Source of the DNA: an uncultured Thalassotalea sp.
GTDB lineage: Bacteria > Pseudomonadota > Gammaproteobacteria > Enterobacterales > Alteromonadaceae
Direction of reading: 5' to 3'
DNA length: 64,000 nt
Assembly: GCA_947502355.1 (NCBI GenBank)
Contig: CANMZP010000004.1
Location: 1 to 64,000 of the forward strand
Shown: one piece after another, positions 45,342 through 55,481 of the stretch
How positions within the stretch are numbered: position 1 is the first letter of the stretch
Layout: every line of letters starts with the position of its first letter
Made by a program: the position numbers and the translations under genes
Notes under the pieces: model-generated
Told to the model about the DNA's origin: nothing
What the model saw: the letters and a program-made list of their open reading frames with translations, nothing else
The model's database searches: none

Positions 45342-45951
45342 CTATGGAACCAGGTTTAAGCTTTGCGCTTTCATCATTGCTTGTGTTTGTTTTTTCACTC
45401 CTAGTTTGCCGTAAATATGGCCCCGATGCCACTTTATCGCCCCTTTAGGTACAAACAGGATATTGGCAATGCTGCGGTTAGACTCTCCCATAACCAGTAA
45501 TTGCAATATTTCTTGCTCTTTGTGGGGTAGGGGCGCAATCAAGGTTTCTAGGGAGCTTGCTTCTTGGTCGATAAATTGTATCGATTGATTTCATTTTCAA
45601 TTTGTTGGGGCATTAAATAATTATCGGTAAATGTAGCGTTGCGCACTCGTTCCCATTTAGCAATGGCACAAGTCTGGGTCAGATTTTGCTTGTATCTTAG
45701 ACGTTTCAAATCGTAAGAAGATCAGAGGCTTGTTGGACATCATTTTGACTAAAATCGTATCGAGAAAGCGTGGTATAACTTACGGCTAACCATTCTAACG
45801 ACTTGTATTGACTCAAGTGGTTAGACTGACAATGAAGGATATCAATGGCTTGTTGTATGTCGTTCGCCAACTTTGTGACTTTAATGAAAAGGCCAAGACA
45901 GAAATGACTCTTATCTTGGCCCGGGTATGATCGCTTTAAGTGATACAGCAA
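45342..45951 (-). pseudogene. Broken MalT/LuxR-type regulator, C-terminal part
   Basis: Minus strand. A LuxR helix-turn-helix (LPHKEQEILQLLVMGESNRS, IKWHRGHIYGKLGVK) ends at 45342 and follows a helical repeat region like that of MalT-type regulators (LANDIQQAIDILHCQ and SLEWLAVSYTTLSRY, up to about 45951). The pieces are in different frames. One shift lies near 45709, just after the SDLLT codons, where the next frame reads DLKRLRYKQNLTQTCAIAKW. Another lies near 45580, after NEINRYN, where frame changes to IDQEASSLETLIAP. The N-terminal ATPase part is missing: the frame is cut where the acyl-CoA synthetase gene begins. A decayed regulator with no function is likely. Confidence 0.78.
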
Positions 45952-45963
45952 TGGTTACAGATC

Positions 45964-47529
45964 TTAGTTAATATTACGCTCTTTATCTTTCCAGTAAGCT
46001 TCACGTAGGGTATTTTTCTGTACTTTACCGGCACCGGTAATTGGGAATGGCTCTTCACGGAACTCTACCGACCTTGGCGCTTTATAGCTGGCGATGTATT
46101 CTCGGCAAAAAGCGATGATGTCTTTTTCTGTGCAATCCACATCGGCTTTTTTACGAACGATGGCGTGCACGGCTTCCCCCCATTCTTCACTTGGAATGCC
46201 GACAACAGCCACTTCATGAACGGCAGGGTGTTTGGAAACGGCGCTTTCGACTTCTGCGGAGAATACATTTTCACCACCTGAGATGATCATATCTTTTACC
46301 CGATCAACTAAGAAGATAAAGCCATCTTCGTCCATATAACCGGCATCACCTGTGTGTAACCAACCGTCAATAATGGTACTGGCTGTTTGCTCGGGTTTAT
46401 TCCAGTAACCTTTCATTACGTTAGCACCTTGTACACAGATTTCGCCGACTTCACCATTGGCTAGCTTCTCGCCTTTATCGTTTTGAATTTGTGCGGTTAC
46501 ACAATAGGAAGGGCGACCTGCAGAACGTATCTTACCGGCATTTTCGCCTTCCATAACGTGATATTTGCTGTGCAATAGTGAACAAAGTGGTGCCAATTCT
46601 GTTTGCCCGTAAGCCTGGATAAAGCCAACACTTGGCATTTTTTCCATGGCCTCAAGTAATGTGCCTTCTGGCATAGGCGATGCACCATAAACAATGCTTT
46701 TCAAGCTGCTTACATCGGCTGATTCAAGTGCAGGATCATGAAGTAACATGCTGATCATGGTTGGTACTAACAAGGTATCGGTAACCTTATCTTCTTTGAT
46801 GCAGTTCAAAACACCATCGACCGTAAAGGCTGGCACGATGGTTAATTTCATGCCGCCAATGACGGAGCTCCAACATAAAGCACTTGCCGCTAAATGGAAC
46901 ATAGGACCGGCGATCATCATGACTGGGTCAGGGCGAGTATAGGCTTGTAAATCGGTCATAAAGCTCATCGAGCTTACCCAAATATTTTTGTGGGTTAACA
47001 TGACGCCTTTTGGAAAACCGGTTGTACCACCTGTGTAAAAGATGCCCAATAAGTCATCTTCTTTGCTTGGAAAAGGGGTGATTGGCTCGGAATTATCAAT
47101 CAGGTTTTCATAATTAAGTAAATCTTTCGGGGTATCTTTTTCACCAATATGAATGCAATGTTGGATTTCTTCACAGGCATCTTGTAAACCTAAGCCCATT
47201 TCAAGGAACATATCATCAACTAATAAACCCACCACTCCAGCGTCTTGCAGGGCGTACGCATTTTCTTTAAGTGACCAACGAACATTTAGAGGCACCATGA
47301 TAATACCCGCCCAAGCGGCCGCGTAGTAATACTCAAGGTAGCGATCTGAGTTAAGCGATAAAATAGCAACTCGTTGGCCTGGCTCAATACCCAGATTACG
47401 CATCGCCGAAGCAAATTTGGCGATGCGGGTTTCCAATTCTAACCAGGTTTTCTCTCGCCCTAAAAATTTGCTGGCGATGTCGTTTGGTTGGGTTTGGGCG
47501 TTTCTTTGTATTGCTTGTGTAAATATCAT
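45964..47529 (-). CDS. AMP-dependent acyl-CoA synthetase
   Basis: A 521-residue enzyme that activates a carboxylic acid to its CoA ester with ATP. All motifs are present: IFYTGGTTGFPKGVMLTH (P-loop, near 170), FIQAYGQTEL (near 300), DGWLHTGDAGYMDEDGFIFLVDRVKDMI (hinge), GGENV and the C-terminal PITGAGKVQKNTLR lysine. It resembles medium-chain/aromatic acid-CoA ligases rather than acetyl-CoA synthetase. It follows the GMC oxidoreductase gene by 82 bp, so alcohol oxidation and acid activation appear coupled. Confidence 0.93.
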   Translation of the reverse strand: MIFTQAIQRNAQTQPNDIASKFLGREKTWLELETRIAKFASAMRNLGIEPGQRVAILSLNSDRYLEYYYAAAWAGIIMVPLNVRWSLKENAYALQDAGVVGLLVDDMFLEMGLGLQDACEEIQHCIHIGEKDTPKDLLNYENLIDNSEPITPFPSKEDDLLGIFYTGGTTGFPKGVMLTHKNIWVSSMSFMTDLQAYTRPDPVMMIAGPMFHLAASALCWSSVIGGMKLTIVPAFTVDGVLNCIKEDKVTDTLLVPTMISMLLHDPALESADVSSLKSIVYGASPMPEGTLLEAMEKMPSVGFIQAYGQTELAPLCSLLHSKYHVMEGENAGKIRSAGRPSYCVTAQIQNDKGEKLANGEVGEICVQGANVMKGYWNKPEQTASTIIDGWLHTGDAGYMDEDGFIFLVDRVKDMIISGGENVFSAEVESAVSKHPAVHEVAVVGIPSEEWGEAVHAIVRKKADVDCTEKDIIAFCREYIASYKAPRSVEFREEPFPITGAGKVQKNTLREAYWKDKERNIN

Positions 47530-47610
47530 AATGTCCTAATTCTTTCCCATTAATACGTATTGTTATTGTTGTTATTTGGCTTTTGTTTTGAATGTGTATC
47601 GTTTTGTCTG

Positions 47611-49206
47611 TTATCCATTTTGTGGATTTAAAATCATGTCGGCGGCTTTTTCGGCGATCATAATCGTTGGCGCATTGGTATTGGCGCTGACTAATGTTGG
47701 CATAATCGACGCATCGACGACTCTCAAGCCTTCAATGCCATGTACTTTAAGCTGATGATCAACAACAGCCATATCATCATGACCCATTTTGCAGGTACCA
47801 ACTGGGTGATAGACATGCGACGCATGTTCGCGGATGATATGTCCGATTTCCTCATCAGACTGGGCATGTGCACCGGGTAATAGCTCTTCTCCTCGATGGC
47901 CATCTAGTGCTGGCATGCGGATGATTTCACGCAACTTTTTAACCCCTTTGACCATAATGTCGAGATCTTCTTGCTCGCTAAGCAGATTCAGTTTAATAAG
48001 GGGATCGGATTCTGGTCGAGCATTGCGTAAACGCACCGAACCGCGACTTTTCGGTCGAGCTAAATTAACGTGTACGGAAAAACCATGCTGCATTAAGTAG
48101 TCGATATTGCGACCATGATTAGCAAACATTAACGGTACAAAGTGGATCTGCAGATCCGCAACGTCGACGTCGTCTGCGGATTTGAAGTAACCGCCAATAT
48201 TGGTGAGCGAATTACTTAGAGGTCCGGCTTTTGCGGTTAAGTACTGCACGGCTTCTACTGTTCTTGGCAGCAAAGAGGAGACACAATAGCCATCTTTTTT
48301 ATTACTGCGGTACACTAGGGGGATCTCGGGATGCTCTTGCAGGTTTTGACCGACACCGGGCAGGTGGTGCGTTACCTCAATTCCCATTTCTTGCAGATGT
48401 TCCTGACAACCTATGCCCGATAACATTAATAATTGTGGCGAATTAAACGCACCACCCGAGACGATGACTTCTTTATTGGCGGTGACTTGTTTTACTTTAT
48501 TATGTTGAATATATTCTGCGCCAATCGCACGTTTGCCTTCAAATAACACCTTGCTCACTCTGGCGTCCGATATGATGGTAAGGTTGTCTCGTTTTTTAGC
48601 CTCATCAATAAAGCATCGGGCAACACCGGCACGCTTGCCGTCTTTAATGGTAAATTGATAAGGACCAAAACCGTCGAGTTTATCATCGTTAAAATCGAGG
48701 TTTTTCTTATGGCCAGCCTGCACCGCTGCTTGCGTAAATAACTCTTCCACCGGAAAGTGGGTTTTCGGCACAGATTGCACATGCAATGGGCCGTCACTGC
48801 CATGGTATTTACTGCTGCCCCATTGATTGTTTTCAGACTTTTTAAAGTAGGTTAATACGTTGTCGTAATCCCAGCCAGGGTTGCCTTGTTCGGCCCAGGC
48901 GTTGTAATCGCTGCTATGGCCTCGGGTGTATACCATGGCATTAATCGAGCTTGAGCCACCAAGGCCTTTACCACGCGGGCAAAAATGGCCTTTCTCATTC
49001 GTGCCCGAATCGGGTTGACTGTCATAGGCCCAATTATATTTGTGCCAGAACATATGGCTACCAAACGCGCCTGGCATAGAGACCATCAATGAAGGATCGG
49101 CGCTACCTGCTTCGAGTAAGCAGACCCGATTGTTTGGATTTTCAGACAGGCGGTAGGCTAATACGCCACCAGCGCTCCCCCCACCAATGATGATGTAATC
49201 GTGCAT
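47611..49206 (-). CDS. GMC family FAD-dependent alcohol dehydrogenase
   Basis: An FAD enzyme of 531 residues oxidising an alcohol. The frame extends 34 codons upstream, but the ATG at 49206 ([14 protein letters not shown]) directly precedes the FAD-binding motif and has GGAGAG as ribosome site. GMC signatures: [18 protein letters not shown] (near 82-100), [17 protein letters not shown], and the catalytic His region [12 protein letters not shown] with [16 protein letters not shown] at the end. Members include choline dehydrogenase and the AlkJ alcohol dehydrogenase; the neighbouring acyl-CoA genes favour an AlkJ-like role. Confidence 0.92.
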   Translation of the reverse strand: MHDYIIIGGGSAGGVLAYRLSENPNNRVCLLEAGSADPSLMVSMPGAFGSHMFWHKYNWAYDSQPDSGTNEKGHFCPRGKGLGGSSSINAMVYTRGHSSDYNAWAEQGNPGWDYDNVLTYFKKSENNQWGSSKYHGSDGPLHVQSVPKTHFPVEELFTQAAVQAGHKKNLDFNDDKLDGFGPYQFTIKDGKRAGVARCFIDEAKKRDNLTIISDARVSKVLFEGKRAIGAEYIQHNKVKQVTANKEVIVSGGAFNSPQLLMLSGIGCQEHLQEMGIEVTHHLPGVGQNLQEHPEIPLVYRSNKKDGYCVSSLLPRTVEAVQYLTAKAGPLSNSLTNIGGYFKSADDVDVADLQIHFVPLMFANHGRNIDYLMQHGFSVHVNLARPKSRGSVRLRNARPESDPLIKLNLLSEQEDLDIMVKGVKKLREIIRMPALDGHRGEELLPGAHAQSDEEIGHIIREHASHVYHPVGTCKMGHDDMAVVDHQLKVHGIEGLRVVDASIMPTLVSANTNAPTIMIAEKAADMILNPQNG

Positions 49207-49626
49207 GGTTCTCTCCTGTAATATCAAGCGCAAGAAATATCTTGTCTCTTGGTAGACAATCAATTTAATGCAATTGGTTTGTCTTTGCTTTTGTTGTGTA
49301 ATACCCATTCCATTTCGAATTGATAACGGATGGATTTGGCATAAGCCTTATATTATTTTTATTATTGTGATTTACACTGTGCTTGGTTACAGTTGCACTA
49401 ATACCCAAAGAACGAATACCTAACGTACTTGGCATATTTACTATTGCGGCTACTACGTCGTACCATTGAAGTGGTTTGTCCTTAAACAATCTATTAACAA
49501 AATTAGCAACATGTGCCTAACAGAGGTATAGCAAAAAACGCCATGTTTGCCGGTATAATGACGTAAAATGCCAATTACGATGGTTTTTCTGTCGATTCTT
49601 ATAAAAATAACCGAGATTTACTGTAT
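49207..49626. other. Intergenic region between GMC gene and AraC gene
   Basis: A 420-bp divergent gap with the promoters of the two genes. The only open frame (minus, 49265-49489) has no signal or family features and seems to be repeat-like non-coding sequence. I see no hairpin terminator, tRNA or insertion sequence here. Confidence 0.5.
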
Positions 49627-50661
49627 ATGACCGATTCGATTATTGAGCATGTAAAACAAGATGCCTTGTTTTGCCATAATAAATTTATTCGTGATTATCT
49701 CGATATTGCCCTGTTTATTGGTATTGAAAAGCAGGCATTTTTAGATGCCATTGGCTTGAGTATCACCGATATTGAAGACCCACAAGCGCTCATTCCTCGC
49801 AGTTGCTTGTTTAAAGGCTACGATATTTTGCTAACCCATAGTCAGGATGAACTGCTCGGAGTTGGGCAAAAGAAGCTGTCCATGGGAGGTGTCGACTTAA
49901 TGGTGAAAGTCGCCACCGTTGACAAAACGCTGGAGCAGGCGATTCGCTCTATTGACCAGTTAGTGCAGTTTTCGCAATCGAAACTCAATTCCACCATAGA
50001 CCTTGAAGACGATATAGTTCGCTGGCGATTTAGTCCTGATGTGGTTAAGTCCTCTTTTTATCCCTTTATAACGACTTTATGCTTGATTGTCGGTTTACGA
50101 ATGCTGTCCTTGCTAATTAAGCTCGATATTCCGTTAATAAAAGCCAGCTTTACGTTTGATAAACAAGAAAACGACAGTGATTACCGTTTCTTGTTTGCTT
50201 GCCCTATTGAATACAACCAACCCTATAATGAACTGTGCTTTGATAGAAGTTGGTTAAAGAAATCCATTCAGGTGGATTATTATCAAGTTAAACCCTTATT
50301 AAAATCGCCTTTAACGCTGGCCAGTTATATTAAAGGCTCCTTAGGCCTTTCCAGACAAATTAAAGATATTCTTGCCTCTTATCCCAATGCCAACTTTCCC
50401 AAGCCAAGTGCGATAGCCGAGCAGTTGGGGATGTCGCTAAGAAAAATGCAACGAAAGTTGGAACTAGAAGACACCAGTTATATGCAACTTAAGGATTTTG
50501 TACGCCAACAAAAAGCCGAATATTATTTAACCCATACCTCTAAAAATATGGGGGTCATTGCCGAGCGTTGCGGTTTTAGCGAGTCGGCATCGTTTAATCG
50601 CACATTTAAGCGTTGGACGGGAATATCACCATCACAGTTTCGAGAGGGTTTAAACCATTAA
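49627..50661 (+). CDS. AraC family regulator, second of the island
   Basis: A 344-residue regulator with the same two-part layout as the one at 40856: an effector domain (about 20-215, beginning in FIRDYLDIALFIG) and a C-terminal double helix-turn-helix (about 240-340; AIAEQLGMSLRKMQRKLE and MGVIAERCGFSESASFNRTFK). It is divergent from the GMC oxidoreductase gene, its likely target. Its stop is close to the convergent comM gene. Confidence 0.88.
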   Translation: MTDSIIEHVKQDALFCHNKFIRDYLDIALFIGIEKQAFLDAIGLSITDIEDPQALIPRSCLFKGYDILLTHSQDELLGVGQKKLSMGGVDLMVKVATVDKTLEQAIRSIDQLVQFSQSKLNSTIDLEDDIVRWRFSPDVVKSSFYPFITTLCLIVGLRMLSLLIKLDIPLIKASFTFDKQENDSDYRFLFACPIEYNQPYNELCFDRSWLKKSIQVDYYQVKPLLKSPLTLASYIKGSLGLSRQIKDILASYPNANFPKPSAIAEQLGMSLRKMQRKLELEDTSYMQLKDFVRQQKAEYYLTHTSKNMGVIAERCGFSESASFNRTFKRWTGISPSQFREGLNH

Positions 50662-50675
50662 TGCAATGAGCATAA

Positions 50676-52211
50676 TCACTGAAGGTTTGCGGTAAGGTAT
50701 TCAATAATTCGGTCCATTGCACGATACGATAACGCTTCCACAATATGGGCTTTATCAATATGTTCACAGCCGTCCATATCCGCAATGGTGCGGGCAATTT
50801 TCAATATTTTGTGATGGGCGCGGGTTGATAGACCCAACTTTTCAACCGCCAATTCGAGTAGTTCGTTGTTTTCCTCACTAAGCGGGCAAATAATCCGCAA
50901 TTCGGCGCTAGATAAATGGGCATTGGCTTTTCCTTGCCGTGCCAATTGGTGTTGTCGGCACTTACTCACCCGTTGTCTTATGACTTGACTGCCATCTCCG
51001 TGCTGCTGACTTTCGCCACCTTGCTGCCAAATGCCGCGCGGCAGGCGGGAAACTTCCACTTGAATATCGATGCGATCCAAAAAGGGGCCAGAGAGCTTGT
51101 TTAAATACCTGAGTATTTGTTCGGGGGTGGAACGCTTGTCATTATAAAACCCGGTTGGGCTGGGGTTCATCGCCGCCACCAATTGAAACTTGGCCGGATA
51201 AGTTGTTTTGTGTTGTGCTCTGGATATGCTGATTTCCCCCGATTCTAATGGCTCTCGTAAGACATCAAGGACTTTTCTATCGTATTCGGGTAGCTCGTCT
51301 AAGAACAACACACCGTTATGTGCTAATGAAATTTCACCGGGATTAGGAAAGCTACCACCACCAACAAGAGCAACAGAGGAAGCCGTATGATGAGGTGCAC
51401 GAAACGGACGAATATGCCAGTTGGTTTCATCGACCGTTTGCCCGCAAATGGATTGAATGGCAGCCGTTTCCAGTGATTCCTGATTGGTCATTGGTGGTAA
51501 AATACCCGGTAGACGACTGGCGAGCATGGTTTTACCCGTACCTGGTGGCCCCACAAAAAGTAGGTTATGGGAACCGCTGGCTGCTATTTCCAAGGCGCGT
51601 TTTGCTAATGGTTGGCCAATGACATCGGCTATGTCATTTTCAGTCGTTGTGTGTTGAGGGTCAATACGAACGGCTTTGGGGGTGATGAAAGGCAGCGATT
51701 GTTGCTTAGCAAAGTGGGCAAACAACTGATTTAAATGGCTTATGCCAATGACTCTGGCGTTATCAACCCAACTGGCTTGCCCTGAGTTTATGGTGGGCAG
51801 CATTAACGTTCTATCGGCATCACGACAGGCTAGGGCAAGCGGGATCTCACCGATAATACCCCGTAACTCTCCGGTTAGAGCTAGCTCGCCAGAAAATTCA
51901 TAATCTTTGAGTTCATTATCAGGGATTTGTCCTGATGCCGCCAATATACCAATGGCAATGGGCAAATCGAAGCGGCCACCATCTTTTTTTAAATCGGCGG
52001 GTGCCAAATTAATAATGATTTTTTGGTTAGGAAATTCATAGCCGCAGTTTATGAGGGCACTACGGACTCTATCTTTTGATTCTTTTACGCTGACTTCGGC
52101 TAAACCCACAATGCTAAAGGCTGGAATGCCTGGGCTAAGGTGAACTTCAATGGTAACAAGTGGTGAATCCAAGCCTTCTCGGGCACGGGTATAAACGCAG
52201 GTAATTGGCAT
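50676..52211 (-). CDS. comM: YifB/ComM family AAA+ helicase (Mg-chelatase-like)
   Basis: A 511-residue AAA+ protein. The N-terminal ChlI-type domain (about 20-140; LSPGIPAFSIVGLAEVSVKES) is followed by the ATPase core with Walker A GPPGTGKTMLAS (near 220), Walker B GVLFLDELPEYDR (near 297) and a C-terminal Mg-chelatase domain. In Vibrio the homologue ComM promotes branch migration during natural transformation (family knowledge). It sits divergently upstream of the ilv operon, as E. coli yifB does. Confidence 0.95.
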   Translation of the reverse strand: MPITCVYTRAREGLDSPLVTIEVHLSPGIPAFSIVGLAEVSVKESKDRVRSALINCGYEFPNQKIIINLAPADLKKDGGRFDLPIAIGILAASGQIPDNELKDYEFSGELALTGELRGIIGEIPLALACRDADRTLMLPTINSGQASWVDNARVIGISHLNQLFAHFAKQQSLPFITPKAVRIDPQHTTTENDIADVIGQPLAKRALEIAASGSHNLLFVGPPGTGKTMLASRLPGILPPMTNQESLETAAIQSICGQTVDETNWHIRPFRAPHHTASSVALVGGGSFPNPGEISLAHNGVLFLDELPEYDRKVLDVLREPLESGEISISRAQHKTTYPAKFQLVAAMNPSPTGFYNDKRSTPEQILRYLNKLSGPFLDRIDIQVEVSRLPRGIWQQGGESQQHGDGSQVIRQRVSKCRQHQLARQGKANAHLSSAELRIICPLSEENNELLELAVEKLGLSTRAHHKILKIARTIADMDGCEHIDKAHIVEALSYRAMDRIIEYLTANLQ

Positions 52212-52409
52212 GCTATGTCCTTATTGTCTTTTATATCAATCCGTTGATGCTTAAAAGTGTAGTAAAAGATGGGCGCTTTACAACCCGGTAATTTATCTTC
52301 AGCCCTGATTTTATGCCGTTTTGCGCATAAAAGCCTTGTGGCTTTTTACTGGCTGTGATACAAAATGGTTAATTGTATGTGAACTTGGTAACAACTTTAA
52401 AATCGTTAA

Positions 52410-52484
52410 ATGAAAACAACTAACCTAACCCTTATTCTGATTATTCGAATCGTCGCAGTGATTATTCCATCACCGCGGGTTTGA
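52410..52484 (+). CDS. ilvL: ilv operon leader peptide IlvL
   Basis: A 24-codon open frame (ATG at 52410, TGA at 52482) 88 bp before ilvG. It is loaded with the regulatory amino acids of this operon: of 24 residues six are Ile, three Leu and three Val, plus three Thr, in a run [13 protein letters not shown]. It is followed by a G+C-rich hairpin terminator, the classic attenuation layout of ilvGMEDA in enteric bacteria. It differs in sequence from E. coli IlvL but shares composition and placement. Confidence 0.82.
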   Translation: MKTTNLTLILIIRIVAVIIPSPRV

Positions 52485-52512
52485 TATTGGGTTAGTATTT
52501 GTCACCAATTTC

Positions 52513-52545
52513 ACCCCCGCTTCGCAAGAACCGGGGGTTTTTAGT
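52513..52545 (+). terminator. ilv attenuator terminator
   Basis: ACCCCCG (52513-52519) pairs with CGGGGGT (52532-52538), followed by TTTTTAGTTTT, 29 bp after the leader peptide stop and 28 bp before ilvG. Stalling of the ribosome in the leader when charged Ile/Val/Leu-tRNA is scarce would let an alternative structure form and allow read-through. Confidence 0.85.
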
Positions 52546-52572
52546 TTTATAGGCAGAACAAAAGGGAGCAAC

Positions 52573-54219
52573 ATGACTGGAGCAGAACTGGTATTAAATC
52601 TGTTACAACGCCATGGCGTAAGCGAAGTATTTGGTTATCCTGGCGGCGCGATTATGCCGTTGTACGACGCCATATATGACAGCCCAATCAAGCACTATTT
52701 GTGTCGGCATGAGCAAGGCGCTGCATTTGCGGCGGTTGGCTTTGCTCGAGCGAGCCGAAAAGTTGGTGTCTGTCTGGCCACCTCTGGCCCTGGTGCAACC
52801 AATTTAATTACCGGACTCGCCGATGCCATGAGTGATTCTGTTCCCGTAGTTGCGATCACCGGTCAAGTCGCTAGAGGCTCGTTAGGAAGCGATGCGTTCC
52901 AAGAAGTTGATATTATTGGCTTGTCGTTTGCCGTGACCAAGCATTGTATTCAAATCAGTGAGGCCAGTGAGATCCCGCAAGCCATCAACGATGCTTTTGT
53001 CATTGCCCAATCTGGTCGTATGGGACCGGTGTTAATTGATATCCCCAAAGACATCCAAATCGAACAAACCGATATAGACCTAGTTTCTTCTCCTGAAAAA
53101 GCACCACTTAACCCGGTCGCTTGTTCTCAAGTTACTGAGGCCAAAAAGCTGCTTGTTGAAGCCAAAAAGCCAATCCTATATGTGGGCGGTGGTGTTGGAA
53201 TGGCGGGCGCGGTAGACGAATTACGCGCGTTTGTTGCGAACACCAATATTCCTTGTGTTGAAACGTTAAAAGGCCTAGGTACGGTACCTGCTGAAGATGA
53301 GCATTACCTCGGTATGTTAGGCATGCATGGCACTAAGGCGGCGAACTTAGCGGTACAACAATGTGATTTGTTGATTGCGGTGGGCGCACGTTTTGATGAT
53401 CGGGTCACGGGGAAGTTGGCCGAGTTTGCGGTGAACGCTAAAGTGATTCACATGGATATTGATAAGGCGGAAGTCAATAAACGACGTCAAGTTGATGTGG
53501 CGTTATTGGGGAATTTAAAAGCCAACTTAAACGTGTTAAGCATGCCGTTAGATGTTGACCTTTGGCAACAACATTGCCGCTTTATGCGCAGCGATTATGC
53601 TTGGCAATACAATCACCCTGGGGATAATATTTTTGCCCCTGCGCTGCTAAAAACCATCAGCGATAGCATGCCTGCGGACTCGGTTGTTACCACCGATGTT
53701 GGTCAACATCAGATGTGGGCCGCCCAGCATATGGCCTTTGACCGTCCGGAAAACTTTTTAAGCAGTGGTGGGCAAGGTGCGATGGGCTTTGGTTTACCAA
53801 GTGCCATTGGTGCACAGGTTTCTCGCCCTAATGATACCGTTATTGCGGTGTCAGGGGATGGTTCATTTATGATGAACGTGCAAGAGCTTGGAACGTTAAA
53901 GCGTTACAACATTCCGGTAAAAATTGTCCTTGTTGATAATGCCCGTTTAGGCATGGTTCGCCAATGGCAGCAGTTGTTTTTTCAGGAGCGTTACAGCGAA
54001 ACCGATTTAAGTGATAACCCAGATTTTGTCATGCTAGCAAAAGCGTTTGATATAAAAGCGGTTACCATTTCTAAGAAAGAGCAAGTGCAAAGTGCGGTAG
54101 AAGAGATGTTGGCTCATGAGGGGCCTTACCTTCTGCATGTGCAAATTGATGCGTTAGATAATGTTTGGCCGTTGGTGCCACCAGAAACCGCAAATGAAGC
54201 GATGCTTGAGTCAACTTAG
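52573..54219 (+). CDS. ilvG: Acetolactate synthase II large subunit IlvG
   Basis: ThDP- and FAD-dependent catalytic subunit of 548 residues that makes acetolactate from two pyruvates, or acetohydroxybutyrate from pyruvate and 2-oxobutyrate. The N-terminal domain has [14 protein letters not shown] and the catalytic Glu region [13 protein letters not shown]; the C-terminal ThDP motif is [12 protein letters not shown] followed by [18 protein letters not shown]. The AAAGGGAG ribosome site is good. The frame is intact, unlike E. coli K-12 ilvG. Confidence 0.96.
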   Translation: MTGAELVLNLLQRHGVSEVFGYPGGAIMPLYDAIYDSPIKHYLCRHEQGAAFAAVGFARASRKVGVCLATSGPGATNLITGLADAMSDSVPVVAITGQVARGSLGSDAFQEVDIIGLSFAVTKHCIQISEASEIPQAINDAFVIAQSGRMGPVLIDIPKDIQIEQTDIDLVSSPEKAPLNPVACSQVTEAKKLLVEAKKPILYVGGGVGMAGAVDELRAFVANTNIPCVETLKGLGTVPAEDEHYLGMLGMHGTKAANLAVQQCDLLIAVGARFDDRVTGKLAEFAVNAKVIHMDIDKAEVNKRRQVDVALLGNLKANLNVLSMPLDVDLWQQHCRFMRSDYAWQYNHPGDNIFAPALLKTISDSMPADSVVTTDVGQHQMWAAQHMAFDRPENFLSSGGQGAMGFGLPSAIGAQVSRPNDTVIAVSGDGSFMMNVQELGTLKRYNIPVKIVLVDNARLGMVRQWQQLFFQERYSETDLSDNPDFVMLAKAFDIKAVTISKKEQVQSAVEEMLAHEGPYLLHVQIDALDNVWPLVPPETANEAMLEST

Positions 54220-54227
54220 AGGATTTA

Positions 54228-54491
54228 ATGATGCAACTGGTTCAACAGATACAAATACAGGCAAAGGATTCACCCGTGGTATTGGAAAGAATTCTGCAAG
54301 TTATTCGCTACCGGGGTTATAAAGTATGTCATTTGAATATGAATAAAAGTCCTAAAAATAAGGGCTTAACTATTGAAGTGTCTGTAGAAAGTGACAAAAT
54401 GGTCGAAAACCTAATTCATCAATTGGGCAAAATAGTCGACATTGAGCAAATAAAGGTTAAAGATCAGGCCGAACAAAAAATTACAGCCTAA
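54228..54491 (+). CDS. ilvM: Acetolactate synthase II small subunit IlvM
   Basis: Regulatory partner of IlvG, 87 residues, made of one ACT-like domain: QIQIQAKDSPVVLERILQ, RYRGYKVCHLNMN, GLTIEVSVES. Length and place match E. coli IlvM. It begins eight bases after the ilvG stop with GAGGATTT as ribosome site, so the two subunits are made together. Confidence 0.93.
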   Translation: MMQLVQQIQIQAKDSPVVLERILQVIRYRGYKVCHLNMNKSPKNKGLTIEVSVESDKMVENLIHQLGKIVDIEQIKVKDQAEQKITA

Positions 54492-54541
54492 CTCAATTGT
54501 ATAGAGTCAGGCAAAAAAAATAAAATACTTAGGAAAAGAAA

Positions 54542-55468
54542 ATGGCAAAAGTAAATGCGGAACTAATTTGGTTTAACGGGGAGTTAATGCCTTGGGAAAA
54601 TGCAACGGTACATGTAATGAGCCATGCCTTGCATTATGGTTCATCGGTGTTTGAAGGCATTCGTGCATACAACACGCATAAAGGCACCTGTATTTTCCGT
54701 TTGGAAGAGCATATCGATCGTTTATTTGATTCGGCCAAAATTTACCGAATGAATATCCCATACACGCGTGAAGAAGTAATGCAAGCGTGTAAGGATTCGG
54801 TGGCTAAAAATGGTCTAGATTCCGCTTACCTTCGTCCATTGGCGTTTTTAGGGGATGTTGGTATGGGTCTTCGTCCACCAGCCGATGCGAAAGCCGATTT
54901 AATGATCGCCTCGTTTAGCTGGGAAGCTTACCTAGGTGCTGATGCCATGGAAAATGGTGTTGATGTTGGTGTTTCTTCGTGGAATCGCTTAGCGCCTAAT
55001 ACAATGCCAACCGCAGCGAAAGCCGGTGGTAACTACTTATCTTCACAACTTATCTCTAATGAAGCCGCGCGTCATGGTTACACTGAAGGTATCGCGCTTG
55101 ATATCAACAACAACGTAAGTGAAGGCGCGGGCCAAAACTTATTCTTAATCCGCAAAGGCAAAATTGTGACCCCTCCTGGTACGTGTTCAATTTTACCGGG
55201 TTTAACGCGTGACACGGTTATTCAGTTAGCACACGATTTAGGTTACGAAGTAAAAGAAGAGCTGATCTCGCGTGAAGCGCTTTATCTAGCAGATGAATTC
55301 TTTATGTGTGGTACGGCAACGGAAATTGTCCCGGTAAGTACGGTTGATGGTATTCAAGTTGGCAGTGGTAAGCGTGGTGAAATCACCAAGAAAATTCAAG
55401 AAGCCTTTTTTGGTATTTTTGACGGCACCACCGAAGATAAATGGGGCTGGTTAGCACCCGTTAAGTAA
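54542..55468 (+). CDS. ilvE: Branched-chain amino acid aminotransferase IlvE
   Basis: PLP enzyme of 308 residues for the last step of Ile, Val and Leu synthesis. Class IV signatures: GSSVFEGIRAYNT near 35, YLRPLAFLGDVGMGL near 100, PLP Lys160 in AAKAGGNYLSS, and EFFMCGTATEIVPVSTVDG near 260. The AGGAAAAG ribosome site is strong. It is the third gene of ilvGMEDA. Confidence 0.96.
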   Translation: MAKVNAELIWFNGELMPWENATVHVMSHALHYGSSVFEGIRAYNTHKGTCIFRLEEHIDRLFDSAKIYRMNIPYTREEVMQACKDSVAKNGLDSAYLRPLAFLGDVGMGLRPPADAKADLMIASFSWEAYLGADAMENGVDVGVSSWNRLAPNTMPTAAKAGGNYLSSQLISNEAARHGYTEGIALDINNNVSEGAGQNLFLIRKGKIVTPPGTCSILPGLTRDTVIQLAHDLGYEVKEELISREALYLADEFFMCGTATEIVPVSTVDGIQVGSGKRGEITKKIQEAFFGIFDGTTEDKWGWLAPVK

Positions 55469-55481
55469 CAACAAAAAATAA

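Noticed and set aside
49265-49489. Open frame between the GMC and AraC genes
   Set aside because: No domain, low complexity and repeat-like; I could not tell whether it belongs to a dispersed repeat family without genome-wide search.
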